Source: Limanda limanda (taxonomy: Eukaryota; Chordata; Actinopteri; Pleuronectiformes; Pleuronectidae). Taken from it: a stretch of DNA of 64,000 bases. A program made the position numbers and the translations under genes. Under the pieces are notes generated by a model. That model was not told where the DNA came from, ran no database searches, and saw only the letters and a list, made by a program, of their open reading frames with translations. Shown here piece after piece: positions 10,939 through 23,408 of this stretch (position 1 is its first letter; every line of letters starts with the position of its first letter). The DNA lies in assembly GCF_963576545.1 (NCBI RefSeq), contig NW_026870397.1:310001-374000 (forward strand), written 5' to 3'.

Positions 10939-12375
10939 TTTGTGAAGGTCGGAGAGACTTGGAAAGTGGTTGCATCTGGACTAATTTGGGTCCTGCGGAT
11001 CGATTGGTACCATCCCCGAGCTTGTACGACCTTCGGAAGAGGTCGACCGACGAAATTCCCCCAAATCTGAGGAGATATTCTTGAATAACTTTTTTTGTGA
11101 AGGTCGGAGAGACTTGCAAGTAGGCTCTACCCCCACTAAATGGGGTAGCGCGCATCGATCGGTAACATCCTTGAGCTTTTCCGACTTTCGGAAGGGTTAG
11201 GGTTAGGGTTAGGGATGAAAGCACATAGGAGAAAGAGATATTCTTGAATAACTTTTTTTGTGAAGGTCGGAGAGACTTGCAAGTAGGCTCTACCCCCACT
11301 AAATGGGGTAACGCGCATCGATCGGTACCATCCTTGAGCTTCTCCGACTTTCGGAAGGGTTAGGGTTAGGGATGAAAGCACATAGGAGAAAGAGATATTC
11401 TTGAATAACGTTTTTTGTGAAGGTCGGAGAGACTTGCAAGTAGGCTCTACCCCCACTAAATGGGGTAGCGCGCATCGATCGGTACCATCCTTGAGCTTCT
11501 CCGACTTTCGGAAGGGTTAGGGTTAGGGTTAGGGATGAAAGCACATAGGAGAAAGAGATATTCTTGAATAACTTTTTTTGTGAAGGTTGGAGAGACTTGG
11601 AAAGTGGTTGCATCTGGACTAATTTGGGTCCTGCGGATCGATTGGTACCATCCCCGAGCTTGTACGACCTTCGGAAGAGGTCGACCAACGAAATTCCCCC
11701 AAATCTGAGGAGATATTCTTGAATAACTTTTTTTGTGAAGGTCGGAGAGACTTGCAAGTAGGCTCTACCCCCACTAAATGGGGTAGCGCGCATCGATCGG
11801 TACCATCCTTGAGCTTCTCCGACTTTCGGAAGGGTTAGGGTTAGGGTTAGGGATGAAAGCACATAGGAGAAAGAGATATTCTTGAATAACTTTTTTTGTG
11901 AAGGTCGGAGAGACTTGCAAGTAGGCTCTACCCCCACTAAATGGGGTAGCGCGCATCGATCGGTACCATCCTTGAGCTTCTCCGACTTTCGGAAGGGTTA
12001 GGGTTAGGGTTAGGGATGAAAGCACATAGGAGAAAGAAATATTCTTGAATAACTTTTTTTGTGAAGGTCGGAGAGACTTGGAAAGTGGTTGCATCTGGAC
12101 TAATTTGGGTCCTGCGGATCGATTGGTACCATCCCCGAGCTTGTACGACCTTCGGAAGAGGTCGACCGACGAAATTCCCCCAAATCTGAGGAGATATTCT
12201 TGAATAACTTTTTTTGTGAAGGTCGGAGAGACTTGCAAGTAGGCTCTACCCCCACTAAATGGGGTAGCGCGCATCGATCAGTACCATCCTTGAGCTTCTC
12301 CGACTTTCGGAAGGGTTAGGGTTAGGGTTAGGGATGAAAGCACATAGGAGAAAGAGATATTCTTGAATAACTTTT
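10939..12375. repeat. Segment copy 2, offset 3539 duplication
   Basis: This is the second copy of 7400-8836. It runs directly into the third copy of the triplicated block at 12213, so this stretch is a mosaic of two source segments. Unit 12213 has GATCAGTACC where 8674 has GATCGGTACC, which places the switch of source at or before 12213. Confidence 0.85.
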
Positions 12376-13991
12376 TTTGTGAAGGTCGGAGAGACTTGCA
12401 AGTAGGCTCTTCTCCCACTAAATGGGGTAGCGCGCATCGATCGGTACCATCCTTGAGCTTCTCCGACTTTTGGAAGGGTTAGGGTTAGGGTTAGGGATGA
12501 AAGCACATAGGAGAAAGAGATATTCTTGAATAACTTTTTTTGTGAAGGTCGGAGAGACTTGCAAGTAGTTTCTACCCCCACTAAATGGGGTAGCGCGCAT
12601 CGATCGGTACCATCCTTGAGCTTCTCCGACTTTCGGAAGGGTTAGGGTTAGGGTTAGGGATGAAAGCACATAGGAGAAAGAGATATTCTTGAATAACTTT
12701 TTTTGTGAAGGTCGGAGAGACTTGCAAGTAGGCTCTACCCCCACTAAATGGGGTAGCGCGCATCGATCGGTACCATCCTTGAGCTTCTCCGACTTTCGGA
12801 AGGGTTAGGGTTAGGGTTAGGGATGAAAGCACATAGGAGAAAGAGATATTCTTGAATAACTTTTTTTGTGAAGGTCGGAGAGACTTGCAAGTAGGCTCTA
12901 CCCCCACTAAATGGGGTAGCGCGCATCGATCGGTACCATCCTTGAGCTTCTCCGACTTTCGGAAGGGTTAGGGTTAGGGTTAGGGATGAAAGCACATAGG
13001 AGAAAGAAATATTCTTGAATAACTTTTTTTGTGAAGGTCGGAGAGACTTGGAAAGTGGTTGCATCTGGACTAATTTGGGTCCTGCGGATCGATTGGTACC
13101 ATCCCCGAGCTTGTACGACCTTCGGAAGAGGTCGACCGACGAAATTCCCCCAAATCTGAGGAGATATTCTTGAATAACTTTTTTTGTGAAGGTCGGAGAG
13201 ACTTGCAAGTAGGCTCTACCCCCACTAAATGGGGTAGCGCGCATCGATCGGTACCATCCTTGAGCTTCTCCGACTTTCGGAAGGGTTAGGGTTAGGGTTA
13301 GGGATGAAAGCACATAGGAGAAAGAGATATTCTTGAATAACTTTTTTTGTGAAGGTCGGAGAGACTTGCAAGTAGGCTCTACCCCCACTAAATGGGGTAG
13401 CGCGCATCGATCGGTACCATCCTTGAGCTTCTCCGACTTTTGGAAGGGTTAGGGTTAGGGATGAAAGCACATAGGAGAAAGAGATATTCTTGAATAACTT
13501 TTTTTGTGAAGGTCGGAGAGACTTGCAAGTAGGCTCTACCCCCACTAAATGGGGTAGCGCGCATCGATCGGTACCATCCTTGAGCTTCTCCGACTTTCGG
13601 AAGGGTTAGGGTTAGGGTTAGGGATGAAAGCACATAGGAGAAAGAGATATTCTTGAATAACTTTTTTTGTGAAGGTCGGAGAGACTTGCAAGTAGGCTCT
13701 ACCCCCACTAAATGGGGTAACGCGCATCGATCGGTACCATCTTTGAGCTTCTCCGACTTTCGGAAGGGTTAGGGTTAGGGTTAGGGATGAAAGCACATAG
13801 GAGAAAGAGATATTCTTGAATAACTTTTTTTGTGAAGGTCGGAGAGACTTGCAAGTAGGCTCTACCCCCACTAAATGGGGTAGCGCGCATCGATCGGTAC
13901 CATCCTTGAGCTTCTCCGACTTTCGGAAGGGTTAGGGTTAGGGTTAGGGATGAAAGCACATAGGAGAAAGAGATATTCTTGAATAACTTTT
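12213..13991. repeat. Segment copy 3 of the triplicated block
   Basis: Units 12213 to 13829 follow the order of 4027 to 5643 at offset 8186, including the CTCTTCTCC unit (12376), the AGTTTCT unit (12539), the AAATATTC unit (12865) and the short CTTTTGG unit (13346). Unit 13666 has TAACGCGC and CCATCTTTGAG where 5480 has TAACGCACATC. Confidence 0.85.
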
Positions 13992-15102
13992 TTTGTGAAG
14001 GTCGGAGAGACTTGGAAAGTGGTTGCATCTGGACTAATTTGGGTCCTGCGGATCGATTGGTACCATCCCCGAGCTTGTACGACCTTCGGAAGAGGTCGAC
14101 CGACGAAATTCCCCCAAATCTGAGGAGATATTCTTGAATAACTTTTTTTGTGAAGGTCGGAGAGACTTGCAAGTAGGCTCTACCCCCACTAAATGGGGTA
14201 GCGCGCATCGATCGGTACCATCCTTGAGCTTCTCCAACTTTCGGAAGGGTTAGGGTTAGGGTTAGGGATGAAAGCACATAGGAGAAAGAGATATTCTTGA
14301 ATAACTTTTTTTGTGAAGGTCGGAGAGACTTGCAAGTAGGCTCTACCCCCACTAAATGGGGTAGCGCGCATCGATCGGTACCATCTTTGAGCTTCTAAGA
14401 CTTTCGGAAGGGTTAGGGTTAGGGTTAGGGATGAAAGCACATAGGAGAAAGAGATATTCTTGAATAACTTTTTTTGTGAAGGTCGGAGAGACTTGGAAAG
14501 TGGTTGCATCTGGACTAATTTGGGTCCTGCGGATCGATTGGTACCATCCCCGAGCTTGTACGACCTTCGGAAGAGGTCGACCGACGAAATTCCCCCAAAT
14601 CTGAGGAGATATTCTTGAATAACTTTTTTTGTGAAGGTCGGAGAGACTTGCAAGTAGGCTCTACCCCCACTAAATGGGGTAGCGCGCATCGATCGGTACC
14701 ATCCTTGAGCTTCTCCGACTTTCGGAAGGGTTAGGGTTAGGGATGAAAGCACATAGGAGAAAGAGATATTCTTGAATAACTTTTTTTGTGAAGGTCGGAG
14801 AGACTTGGAAAGTGGTTGCATCTGGACTAATTTGGGTCCTGCGGATCGATTGGTACCATCCCCGAGCTTGTACGACCTTCGGAAGAGGTCGACCGACGAA
14901 ATTCCCCCAAATCTGAGGAGATATTCTTGAATAACTTTTTTTGTGAAGGTCGGAGAGACTTGCAAGTAGGCTCTACCCCCACTAAATGGGGTAGCGCGCA
15001 TCGATCGGTACCATCCTTGAGCTTCTCCGACTTTCGGAAGGGTTAGGGTTAGGGTTAGGGATGAAAGCACATAGGAGAAAGAGATATTCTTGAATAACTT
15101 TT
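13992..15102. repeat. Segment copy 1, offset 2067 duplication
   Basis: The order B, A, A, B, short A, B, A recurs at 16059. Shared private marks are CTTCTCCAACTTT (14147 and 16214) and CCATCTTTGAG with CTTCTAAGAC (14310 and 16377). The two copies are separated by units 15103-16058. Confidence 0.88.
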
Positions 15103-16058
15103 TTTGTGAAGGTCGGAGAGACTTGCAAGTAGGCTCTACCCCCACTAAATGGGGTAGCGCACATCGATCGGTACCATCCTTGAGCTTCTCCGACTTTCGG
15201 AAGGGTTAGGGTTAGGGTTAGGGATGAAAGCACATAGGAGAAAGAGATATTCTTGAATAACTTTTTTTGTGAAGGTCGGAGAGACTTGGAAAGTGGTTGC
15301 ATCTGGACTAATTTGGGTCCTGCGGATCGATTGGTACCATCCCCGAGCTTGTACGACCTTCGGAAGAGGTCGACCGACGAAATTCCCCCAAATCTGAGGA
15401 GATATTCTTGAATAACTTTTTTTGTGAAGGTCGGAGAGACTTGCAAGTAGGCTCTACCCCCACTAAATGGGGTAGCGCGCATCGATCGGTACCATCCTTG
15501 AGCTTCTCCGACTTTCGGAAGGGTTAGGGTTAGGGATGAAAGCACATAGGAGAAAGAGATATTCTTGAATAACTTTTTTTGTGAAGGTCGGAGAGACTTG
15601 GAAAGTGGTTGCATCTGGACTAATTTGGGTCCTGCGGATCGATTGGTACCATCCCCGAGCTTGTACGACCTTCGGAAGAGGTCGACCGACGAAATTCCCC
15701 CAAATCTGAGGAGATATTCTTGAATAACTTTTTTTGTGAAGGTCGGAGAGACTTGCAAGTAGGCTCTACCCCCACTAAATGGGGTAGCGCGCATCGATCG
15801 GTACCATCCTTGAGCTTCTCCGACTTTCGGAAGGGTTAGGGTTAGGGTTAGGGATGAAAGCACATAGGAGAAAGAGATATTCTTGAATAACTTTTTTTGT
15901 GAAGGTCGGAGAGACTTGCAAGTAGGCTCTACCCCCACTAAATGGGGTAGCGCGCATCGATCGGTACCATCCTTGAGCTTCTCCGACTTTCGGAAGGGTT
16001 AGGGTTAGGGTTAGGGATGAAAGCACATAGGAGAAAGAGATATTCTTGAATAACTTTT

Positions 16059-17169
16059 TTTGTGAAGGTCGGAGAGACTTGGAAAGTGGTTGCATCTGGA
16101 CTAATTTGGGTCCTGCGGATCGATTGGTACCATCCCCGAGCTTGTACGACCTTCGGAAGAGGTCGACCGACGAAATTCCCCCAAATCTGAGGAGATATTC
16201 TTGAATAACTTTTTTTGTGAAGGTCGGAGAGACTTGCAAGTAGGCTCTACCCCCACTAAATGGGGTAGCGCGCATCGATCGGTACCATCCTTGAGCTTCT
16301 CCAACTTTCGGAAGGGTTAGGGTTAGGGTTAGGGATGAAAGCACATAGGAGAAAGAGATATTCTTGAATAACTTTTTTTGTGAAGGTCGGAGAGACTTGC
16401 AAGTAGGCTCTACCCCCACTAAATGGGGTAGCGCGCATCGATCGGTACCATCTTTGAGCTTCTAAGACTTTCGGAAGGGTTAGGGTTAGGGTTAGGGATG
16501 AAAGCACATAGGAGAAAGAGATATTCTTGAATAACTTTTTTTGTGAAGGTCGGAGAGACTTGGAAAGTGGTTGCATCTGGACTAATTTGGGTCCTGCGGA
16601 TCGATTGGTACCATCCCCGAGCTTGTACGACCTTCGGAAGAGGTCGACCGACGAAATTCCCCCAAATCTGAGGAGATATTCTTGAATAACTTTTTTTGTG
16701 AAGGTCGGAGAGACTTGCAAGTAGGCTCTACCCCCACTAAATGGGGTAGCGCGCATCGATCGGTACCATCCTTGAGCTTCTCCGACTTTCGGAAGGGTTA
16801 GGGTTAGGGATGAAAGCACATAGGAGAAAGAGATATTCTTGAATAACTTTTTTTGTGAAGGTCGGAGAGACTTGGAAAGTGGTTGCATCTGGACTAATTT
16901 GGGTCCTGCGGATCGATTGGTACCATCCCCGAGCTTGTACGACCTTCGGAAGAGGTCGACCGACGAAATTCCCCCAAATCTGAGGAGATATTCTTGAATA
17001 ACTTTTTTTGTGAAGGTCGGAGAGACTTGCAAGTAGGCTCTACCCCCACTAAATGGGGTAGCGCGCATCGATCGGTACCATCCTTGAGCTTCTCCGACTT
17101 TCGGAAGGGTTAGGGTTAGGGTTAGGGATGAAAGCACATAGGAGAAAGAGATATTCTTGAATAACTTTT
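16059..17169. repeat. Segment copy 2, offset 2067 duplication
   Basis: It carries the same private marks as copy 1 at 13992-15102 (units 16214 and 16377). Units before 16059, at 14940-15895, match 5955-6910 in order (A, A, B, short A, B, A), which suggests an older relation at offset 8985. Confidence 0.87.
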
Positions 17170-17332
17170 TTTGTGAAGGTCGGAGAGACTTGCAAGTAGG
17201 CTCTACCCCCACTAAATGGGGTAGCGCGCATCGATCGGTACCATCCTTGAGCTTCTCCGACTTTCGGAAGGGTTAGGGTTAGGGTTAGGGATGAAAGCAC
17301 ATAGGAGAAAGATATATTCTTGAATAACTTTT

Positions 17333-18600
17333 TTTGTGAAGGTCGGAGAGACTTGCAAGTAGGCTCTACCCCCACTAAATGGGGTAGCGCGCATCGATCG
17401 GTACCATCCTTGAGCTTCTCCGACTTTCGGAAGGGTTAGGGTTAGGGTTAGGGATGAAAGCACATAGGAGAAAGAGATATTCTTGAATAACCTTTTTTGT
17501 GAAGGTCGGAGAGACTTGGAAAGTGGTTGCATCTGGACTAATTTGGGTCCTGCGGATCGATTGGTACCATCCCCGAGCTTGTACGACCTTCGGAAGAGGT
17601 CGACCGACGAAATTCCCCCAAATCTGAGGAGATATTCTTGAATAACTTTTTTTGTGAAGGTCGGAGAGACTTGCAAGTAGGCTCTACCCCCACTAAATGG
17701 GGTAGCGCGCATCGATCGGTACCATCCTTGAGCTTTTCCGACTTTCGGAAGGGTTAGGGTTAGGGTTAGGGATGAAAGCACATAGGAGAAAGAGATATTC
17801 TTGAATAACTTTTTTTGTGAAGGTCGGAGAGACTTGCAAGTAGGCTCTACCCCCACTAAATGGGGTAACGCGCATCGATCGGTACCATCCTTGAGCTTCT
17901 CCGACTTTCGGAAGGGTTAGGGTTAGGGATGAAAGCACATAGGAGAAAGAGATATTCTTGAATAACGTTTTTTGTGAAGGTCGGAGAGACTTGGAAAGTG
18001 GTTGCATCTGGACTAATTTGGGTCCTGCGGATCGATTGGTACCATCCCCGAGCTTGTACGACCTTCGGAAGAGGTCGACCGACGAAATTCCCCCAAATCT
18101 GAGGAGATATTCTTGAATAACTTTTTTTGTGAAGGTCGGAGAGACTTGCAAGTAGGCTCTACCCCCACTAAATGGGGTAGCGCGCATCGATCGGTACCAT
18201 CCTTGAGCTTCTCCGACTTTCGGAAGGGTTAGGGTTAGGGATGAAAGCACATAGGAGAAAGAGATATTCTTGAATAACTTTTTTTGTGAAGGTCGGAGAG
18301 ACTTGGAAAGTGGTTGCATCTGGACTAATTTGGGTCCTGCGGATCGATTGATACCATCCCCGAGCTTGTACGACCTTCGGAAGAGGTCGACCGACGAAAT
18401 TCCCCCAAATCTGAGGAGATATTCTTGAATAACTTTTTTTGTGAAGGTCGGAGAGACTTGCAAGTAGGCTCTACCCCCACTAAATGGGGTAGCGCGCATC
18501 GATCGGTACCATCCTTGAGCTTCTCCGACTTTCGGAAGGGTTAGGGTTAGGGTTAGGGATGAAAGCACATAGGAGAAAGAGATATTCTTGAATAACTTTT
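17333..18600. repeat. Segment copy 1, offset 1431 relation
   Basis: Units 17333 (CT6), B 17496, 17651 (GAGCTTTTCC) and 17814 (TAACGCGC, GT6) are matched at 18764, B 18927, 19082 and 19245. After that the copies differ: copy 1 goes to B, short A, B, while copy 2 goes to a full A. B 18283 has GATTGATACC and so loses its KpnI site. Confidence 0.8.
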
Positions 18601-20681
18601 TTTGTGAAGGTCGGAGAGACTTGCAAGTAGGCTCTACCCCCACTAAATGGGGTAGCGCGCATCGATCGGTACCATCCTTGAGCTTCTCCGACTTTCGGAA
18701 GGGTTAGGGTTAGGGTTAGGGATGAAAGCACATAGGAGAAAGAGATATTCTTGAATAACTTTTTTTGTGAAGGTCGGAGAGACTTGCAAGTAGGCTCTAC
18801 CCCCACTAAATGGGGTAGCGCGCATCGATCGGTACCATCCTTGAGCTTCTCCGACTTTCGGAAGGGTTAGGGTTAGGGTTAGGGATGAAAGCACATAGGA
18901 GAAAGAGATATTCTTGAATAACCTTTTTTGTGAAGGTCGGAGAGACTTGGAAAGTGGTTGCATCTGGACTAATTTGGGTCCTGCGGATCGATTGGTACCA
19001 TCCCCGAGCTTGTACGACCTTCGGAAGAGGTCGACCGACGAAATTCCCCCAAATCTGAGGAGATATTCTTGAATAACTTTTTTTGTGAAGGTCGGAGAGA
19101 CTTGCAAGTAGGCTCTACCCCCACTAAATGGGGTAGCGCGCATCGATCGGTACCATCCTTGAGCTTTTCCGACTTTCGGAAGGGTTAGGGTTAGGGTTAG
19201 GGATGAAAGCACATAGGAGAAAGAGATATTCTTGAATAACTTTTTTTGTGAAGGTCGGAGAGACTTGCAAGTAGGCTCTACCCCCACTAAATGGGGTAAC
19301 GCGCATCGATCGGTACCATCCTTGAGCTTCTCCGACTTTCGGAAGGGTTAGGGTTAGGGATGAAAGCACATAGGAGAAAGAGATATTCTTGAATAACGTT
19401 TTTTGTGAAGGTCGGAGAGACTTGCAAGTAGGCTCTACCCCCACTAAATGGGGTAGCGCGCATCGATCGGTACCATCCTTGAGCTTCTCCGACTTTCGGA
19501 AGGGTTAGGGTTAGGGTTAGGGATGAAAGCACATAGGAGAAAGAGATATTCTTGAATAACTTTTTTTGTGAAGGTCGGAGAGACTTGGAAAGTGGTTGCA
19601 TCTGGACTAATTTGGGTCCTGCGGATCGATTGGTACCATCCCCGAGCTTGTACGACCTTCGGATAAGGTCGACCAACGAAATTCCCCCAAATCTGAGGAG
19701 ATATTCTTGAATAACTTTTTTTGTGAAGGTCGGAGAGACTTGCAAGTAGGCTCTACCCCCACTAAATGGGGTAGCGCGCATCGATCGGTACCATCCTTGA
19801 GCTTCTCCGACTTTCGGAAGGGTTAGGGTTAGGGTTAGGGATGAAAGCACATAGGAGAAAGAGATATTCTTGAATAACTTTTTTTGTGAAGGTCGGAGAG
19901 ACTTGCAAGTAGGCTCTACCCCCACTAAATGGGGTAGCGCGCATCGATCGGTACCATCCTTGAGCTTCTCCGACTTTCGGAAGGGTTAGGGTTAGGGTTA
20001 GGGATGAAAGCACATAGGAGAAAGAAATATTCTTGAATAACTTTTTTTGTGAAGGTCGGAGAGACTTGGAAAGTGGTTGCATCTGGACTAATTTGGGTCC
20101 TGCAGATCGATTGGTACCATCCCCGAGCTTGTACGACCTTCGGAAGAGGTCGACCAACGAAATTCCCCCAAATCTGAGGAGATATTCTTGAATAACTTTT
20201 TTTGTGAAGGTCGGAGAGACTTGCAAGTAGGCTCTACCCCCACTAAATGGGGTAGCGCGCATCGATCGGTACCATCCTTGAGCTTCTCCGACTTTCGGAA
20301 GGGTTAGGGTTAGGGTTAGGGATGAAAGCACATAGGAGAAAGAGATATTCTTGAATAACTTTTTTTGTGAAGGTCGGAGAGACTTGCAAGTAGGCTCTAC
20401 CCCCACTAAATGGGGTAGCGCGCATCGATCGGTACCATCCTTGAGCTTCTCCGACTTTCGGAAGGGTTAGGGTTAGGGTTAGGGATGAAAGCACATAGGA
20501 GAAAGAAATATTCTTGAATAACTTTTTTTGTGAAGGTCGGAGAGACTTGGAAAGTGGTTGCATCTGGACTAATTTGGGTCCTGCGGATCGATTGGTACCA
20601 TCCCCGAGCTTGTACGACCTTCGGAAGAGGTCGACCGACGAAATTCCCCCAAATCTGAGGAGATATTCTTGAATAACTTTT

Positions 20682-21645
20682 TTTGTGAAGGTCGGAGAGA
20701 CTTGCAAGTAGGCTCTACCCCCACTAAATGGGGTAGCGCGCATCGATCAGTACCATCCTTGAGCTTCTCCGACTTTCGGAAGGGTTAGGGTTAGGGTTAG
20801 GGATGAAAGCACATAGGAGAAAGAGATATTCTTGAATAACTTTTTTTGTGAAGGTCGGAGAGACTTGCAAGTAGGCTCTACCCCCACTAAATGGGGTAGC
20901 GCGCATCGATCGGTACCATCCTTGAGCTTCTCCGACTTTTGGAAGGGTTAGGGTTAGGGTTAGGGATGAAAGCACATAGGAGAAAGAGATATTCTTGAAT
21001 AACTTTTTTTGTGAAGGTCGGAGAGACTTGCAAGTAGGCTCTACCCCCACTAAATGGGGTAGCGCGCATCGATCGGTACCATCCTTGAGCTTCTCCGACT
21101 TTCGGAAGGGTTAGGGTTAGGGTTAGGGATGAAAGCACATAGGAGAAAGAGATATTCTTGAATAACTTTTTTTGTGAAGGTCGGAGAGACTTGCAAGTAG
21201 GCTCTACCCCCACTAAATGGGGTAACGCGCATCGATCGGTACCATCCTTGAGCTTCTCCGACTTTCGGAAGGGTTAGGGTTAGGGTTAGGGATGAAAGCA
21301 CATAGGAGAAAGAGATATTCTTGAATAACTTTTTTTGTGAAGGTCGGAGAGACTTGCAAGTAGGCTCTACCCCCACTAAATGGGGTAGCGCGCATCGATC
21401 GGTACCATCCTTGAGCTTCTCCGACTTTCGGAAGGGTTAGGGTTAGGGATGAAAGCACATAGGAGAAAGAAATATTCTTGAATAACTTTTTTTGTGAAGG
21501 TCGGAGAGACTTGGAAAGTGGTTGCATCTGGACTAATTTGGGTCCTGCGGATCGATTGGTACCATCCCCGAGCTTGTACGACCTTCGGAAGAGGTCGACC
21601 GACGAAATTCCCCCAAATCTGAGGAGATATTCTTGAATAACTTTT
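20682..21645. repeat. 964 bp tandem block, copy 1 (five A and one B)
   Basis: Order: GATCAGTACC unit (20682), CTTTTGG unit (20845), plain A (21008), TAACGCGC unit (21171), short A (21334), B (21491). The next block at 21646 repeats the order. Confidence 0.88.
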
Positions 21646-22615
21646 TTTGTGAAGGTCGGAGAGACTTGCAAGTAGGCTCTACCCCCACTAAATGGGGTAG
21701 CGCGCATCGATCAGTACCATCCTTGAGCTTCTCCGACTTTCGGAAGGGATAGGGTTAGGGTTAGGGATGAAAGCACATAGGAGAAAGAGATATTCTTGAA
21801 TAACTTTTTTTGTGAAGGTCGGAGAGACTTGCAAGTAGGCTCTACCCCCACTAAATGGGGTAGCGCGCATCGATCGGTACCATCCTTGAGCTTCTCCGAC
21901 TTTTGGAAGGGTTAGGGTTAGGGTTAGGGATGAAAGCACATAGGAGAAAGAGATATTCTTGAATAACTTTTTTTGTGAAGGTCGGAGAGACTTGCAAGTA
22001 GGCTCTACCCCCACTAAATGGGGTAGCGCGCATCGATCGGTACCATCCTTGAGCTTCTCCGACTTTCGGAAGGGTTAGGGTTAGGGTTAGGGATGAAAGC
22101 ACATAGGAGAAAGAGATATTCTTGAATAACTTTTTTTGTGAAGGTCGGAGAGACTTGCAAGTAGGCTCTACCCCCACTAAATGGGGTAACGCGCATCGAT
22201 CGGTACCATCCTTGAGCTTCTCCGACTTTCGGAAGGGTTAGGGTTAGGGTTAGGGATGAAAGCACATAGGAGAAAGAGATATTCTTGAATAACTTTTTTT
22301 GTGAAGGTCGGAGAGACTTGCAAGTAGGCTCTACCCCCACTAAATGGGGTAGCGCGCATCGATCGGTACCATCCTTGAGCTTCTCCGACTTTCGGAAGGG
22401 TTAGGGTTAGGGTTAGGGATGAAAGCACATAGGAGAAAGAGATATTCTTGAATAACTTTTTTTGTGAAGGTCGGAGAGACTTGGAAAGTGGTTGCATCTG
22501 GACTAATTTGGGTCCTGCGGATCGATTGGTACCATCCTTGAGCTTGTACGACCTTCGGAAGAGGTCGACCGACGAAATTCCCCCAAATCTGAGGAGATAT
22601 TCTTGAATAACTTTT
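21646..22615. repeat. 964 bp tandem block, copy 2 (970 bp)
   Basis: It has the same order of marked units as the block at 20682, with two changes: the fifth A (22298) is full, and the first unit has GGGATAGGG. B 22461 has CCATCCTTGAG. A similar order recurs at 42609. Confidence 0.87.
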
Positions 22616-23090
22616 TTTGTGAAGGTCGGAGAGACTTGCAAGTAGGCTCTACCCCCACTAAATGGGGTAGCGCGCATCGATCGGTACCATCCTTGAGCTT
22701 CTCCGACTTTCGGAAGGGTTAGGGTTAGGGTTAGGGATGAAAGCACATAGGAGAAAGAGATATTCTTGAATAACTTTTTTTGTGAAGGTCGGAGAGACTT
22801 GGAAAGTGGTTGCATCTGGACTAATTTGGGTCCTGCAGATCGATTGGTACCATCCCCGAGCTTGTACGACCTTCGGAAGAGGTCGACCGACGAAATTCCC
22901 CCAAATCTGAGGAGATATTCTTGAATAACTTTTTTTGTGAAGGTCGGAGAGACTTGCAAGTAGGCTCTACCCCCACTAAATGGGGTAGCGCGCATCGATC
23001 GGTACCATCCTTGAGCTTCTCCGACTTTCGGAAGGGTTAGGGTTAGGGATGAAAGCACATAGGAGAAAGAGATATTCTTGAATAACTTTT

Positions 23091-23408
23091 TTTGTGAAGG
23101 TCGGAGAGACTTGGAAAGTGGTTGCATCTGGACTAATTTGGGTCCTGCGGATCGATTGGTACCATCCCCGAGCTTGTACGACCTTTGGAAGAGGTCGACC
23201 GACGAAATTCCCCCAAATCTGAGGAGATATTCTTGAATAACTTTTTTTGTGAAGGTCGGAGAGACTTGCAAGTAGGCTCTACCCCCACTAAATGGGGTTG
23301 CGCGCATCGATCGGTACCATCCTTGAGCTTCTCCGACTTTCGGAAGGGTTAGGGTTAGGGTTAGGGATGAAAGCACATAGGAGAAAGAGATATTCTTGAA
23401 TAACTTTT
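23091..23408 (+). repeat. Linked pair: B with CCTTTGG followed by A with GGGGTTGCG
   Basis: The B unit has CCTTTGGAAG where others have CCTTCGGAAG, and the next A has GGGGTTGCGCGC. B units of this type start at 23091, 26778, 28702, 31252, 33176, 34450, 36374, 37173, 38447 and 40371, and in all ten cases the following A (23246, 26933, 28857, 31407, 33331, 34605, 36529, 37328, 38602, 40526) has the TTG form. The pair therefore spreads as one block. It is limited to 23-41 kb and defines that domain. Confidence 0.9.

Larger units (their letters stand above)
1..13991. repeat. Domain 1: A-rich region
   Basis: This domain has 68 A and 19 B. B units start at 164, 1296, 1777, 2095, 3228, 3872, 4842, 5800, 6281, 6593, 7400, 8038, 8519, 9326, 10295, 10939, 11577, 12058 and 13028. 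The numbers of A before successive B are 1, 6, 2, 1, 6, 3, 5, 5, 2, 1, 4, 3, 2, 4, 5, 3, 3, 2 and 5, with 5 more before B 13992. It has the longest pure-A runs of the window, at 319-1295 and 2250-3227, and both 1-bp deletions. It contains an internal triplication (3872, 9326, 12213) and a 3539 bp offset duplication (7400 and 10939). Confidence 0.93.
13992..23090. repeat. Domain 2: mixed region with AABAB blocks
   Basis: This domain has 39 A and 18 B. B units start at 13992, 14473, 14785, 15266, 15578, 16059, 16540, 16852, 17496, 17971, 18283, 18927, 19565, 20046, 20527, 21491, 22461 and 22779. A counts after these B are 2, 1, 2, 1, 2, 2, 1, 3, 2, 1, 3, 3, 2, 2, 5, 5, 1 and 1. The 793 bp block A-A-B-short A-B occurs at 14147, 14940 and 16214, as it does at 5955 in domain 1 and 26140 and 30614 in domain 3. 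Confidence 0.92.
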
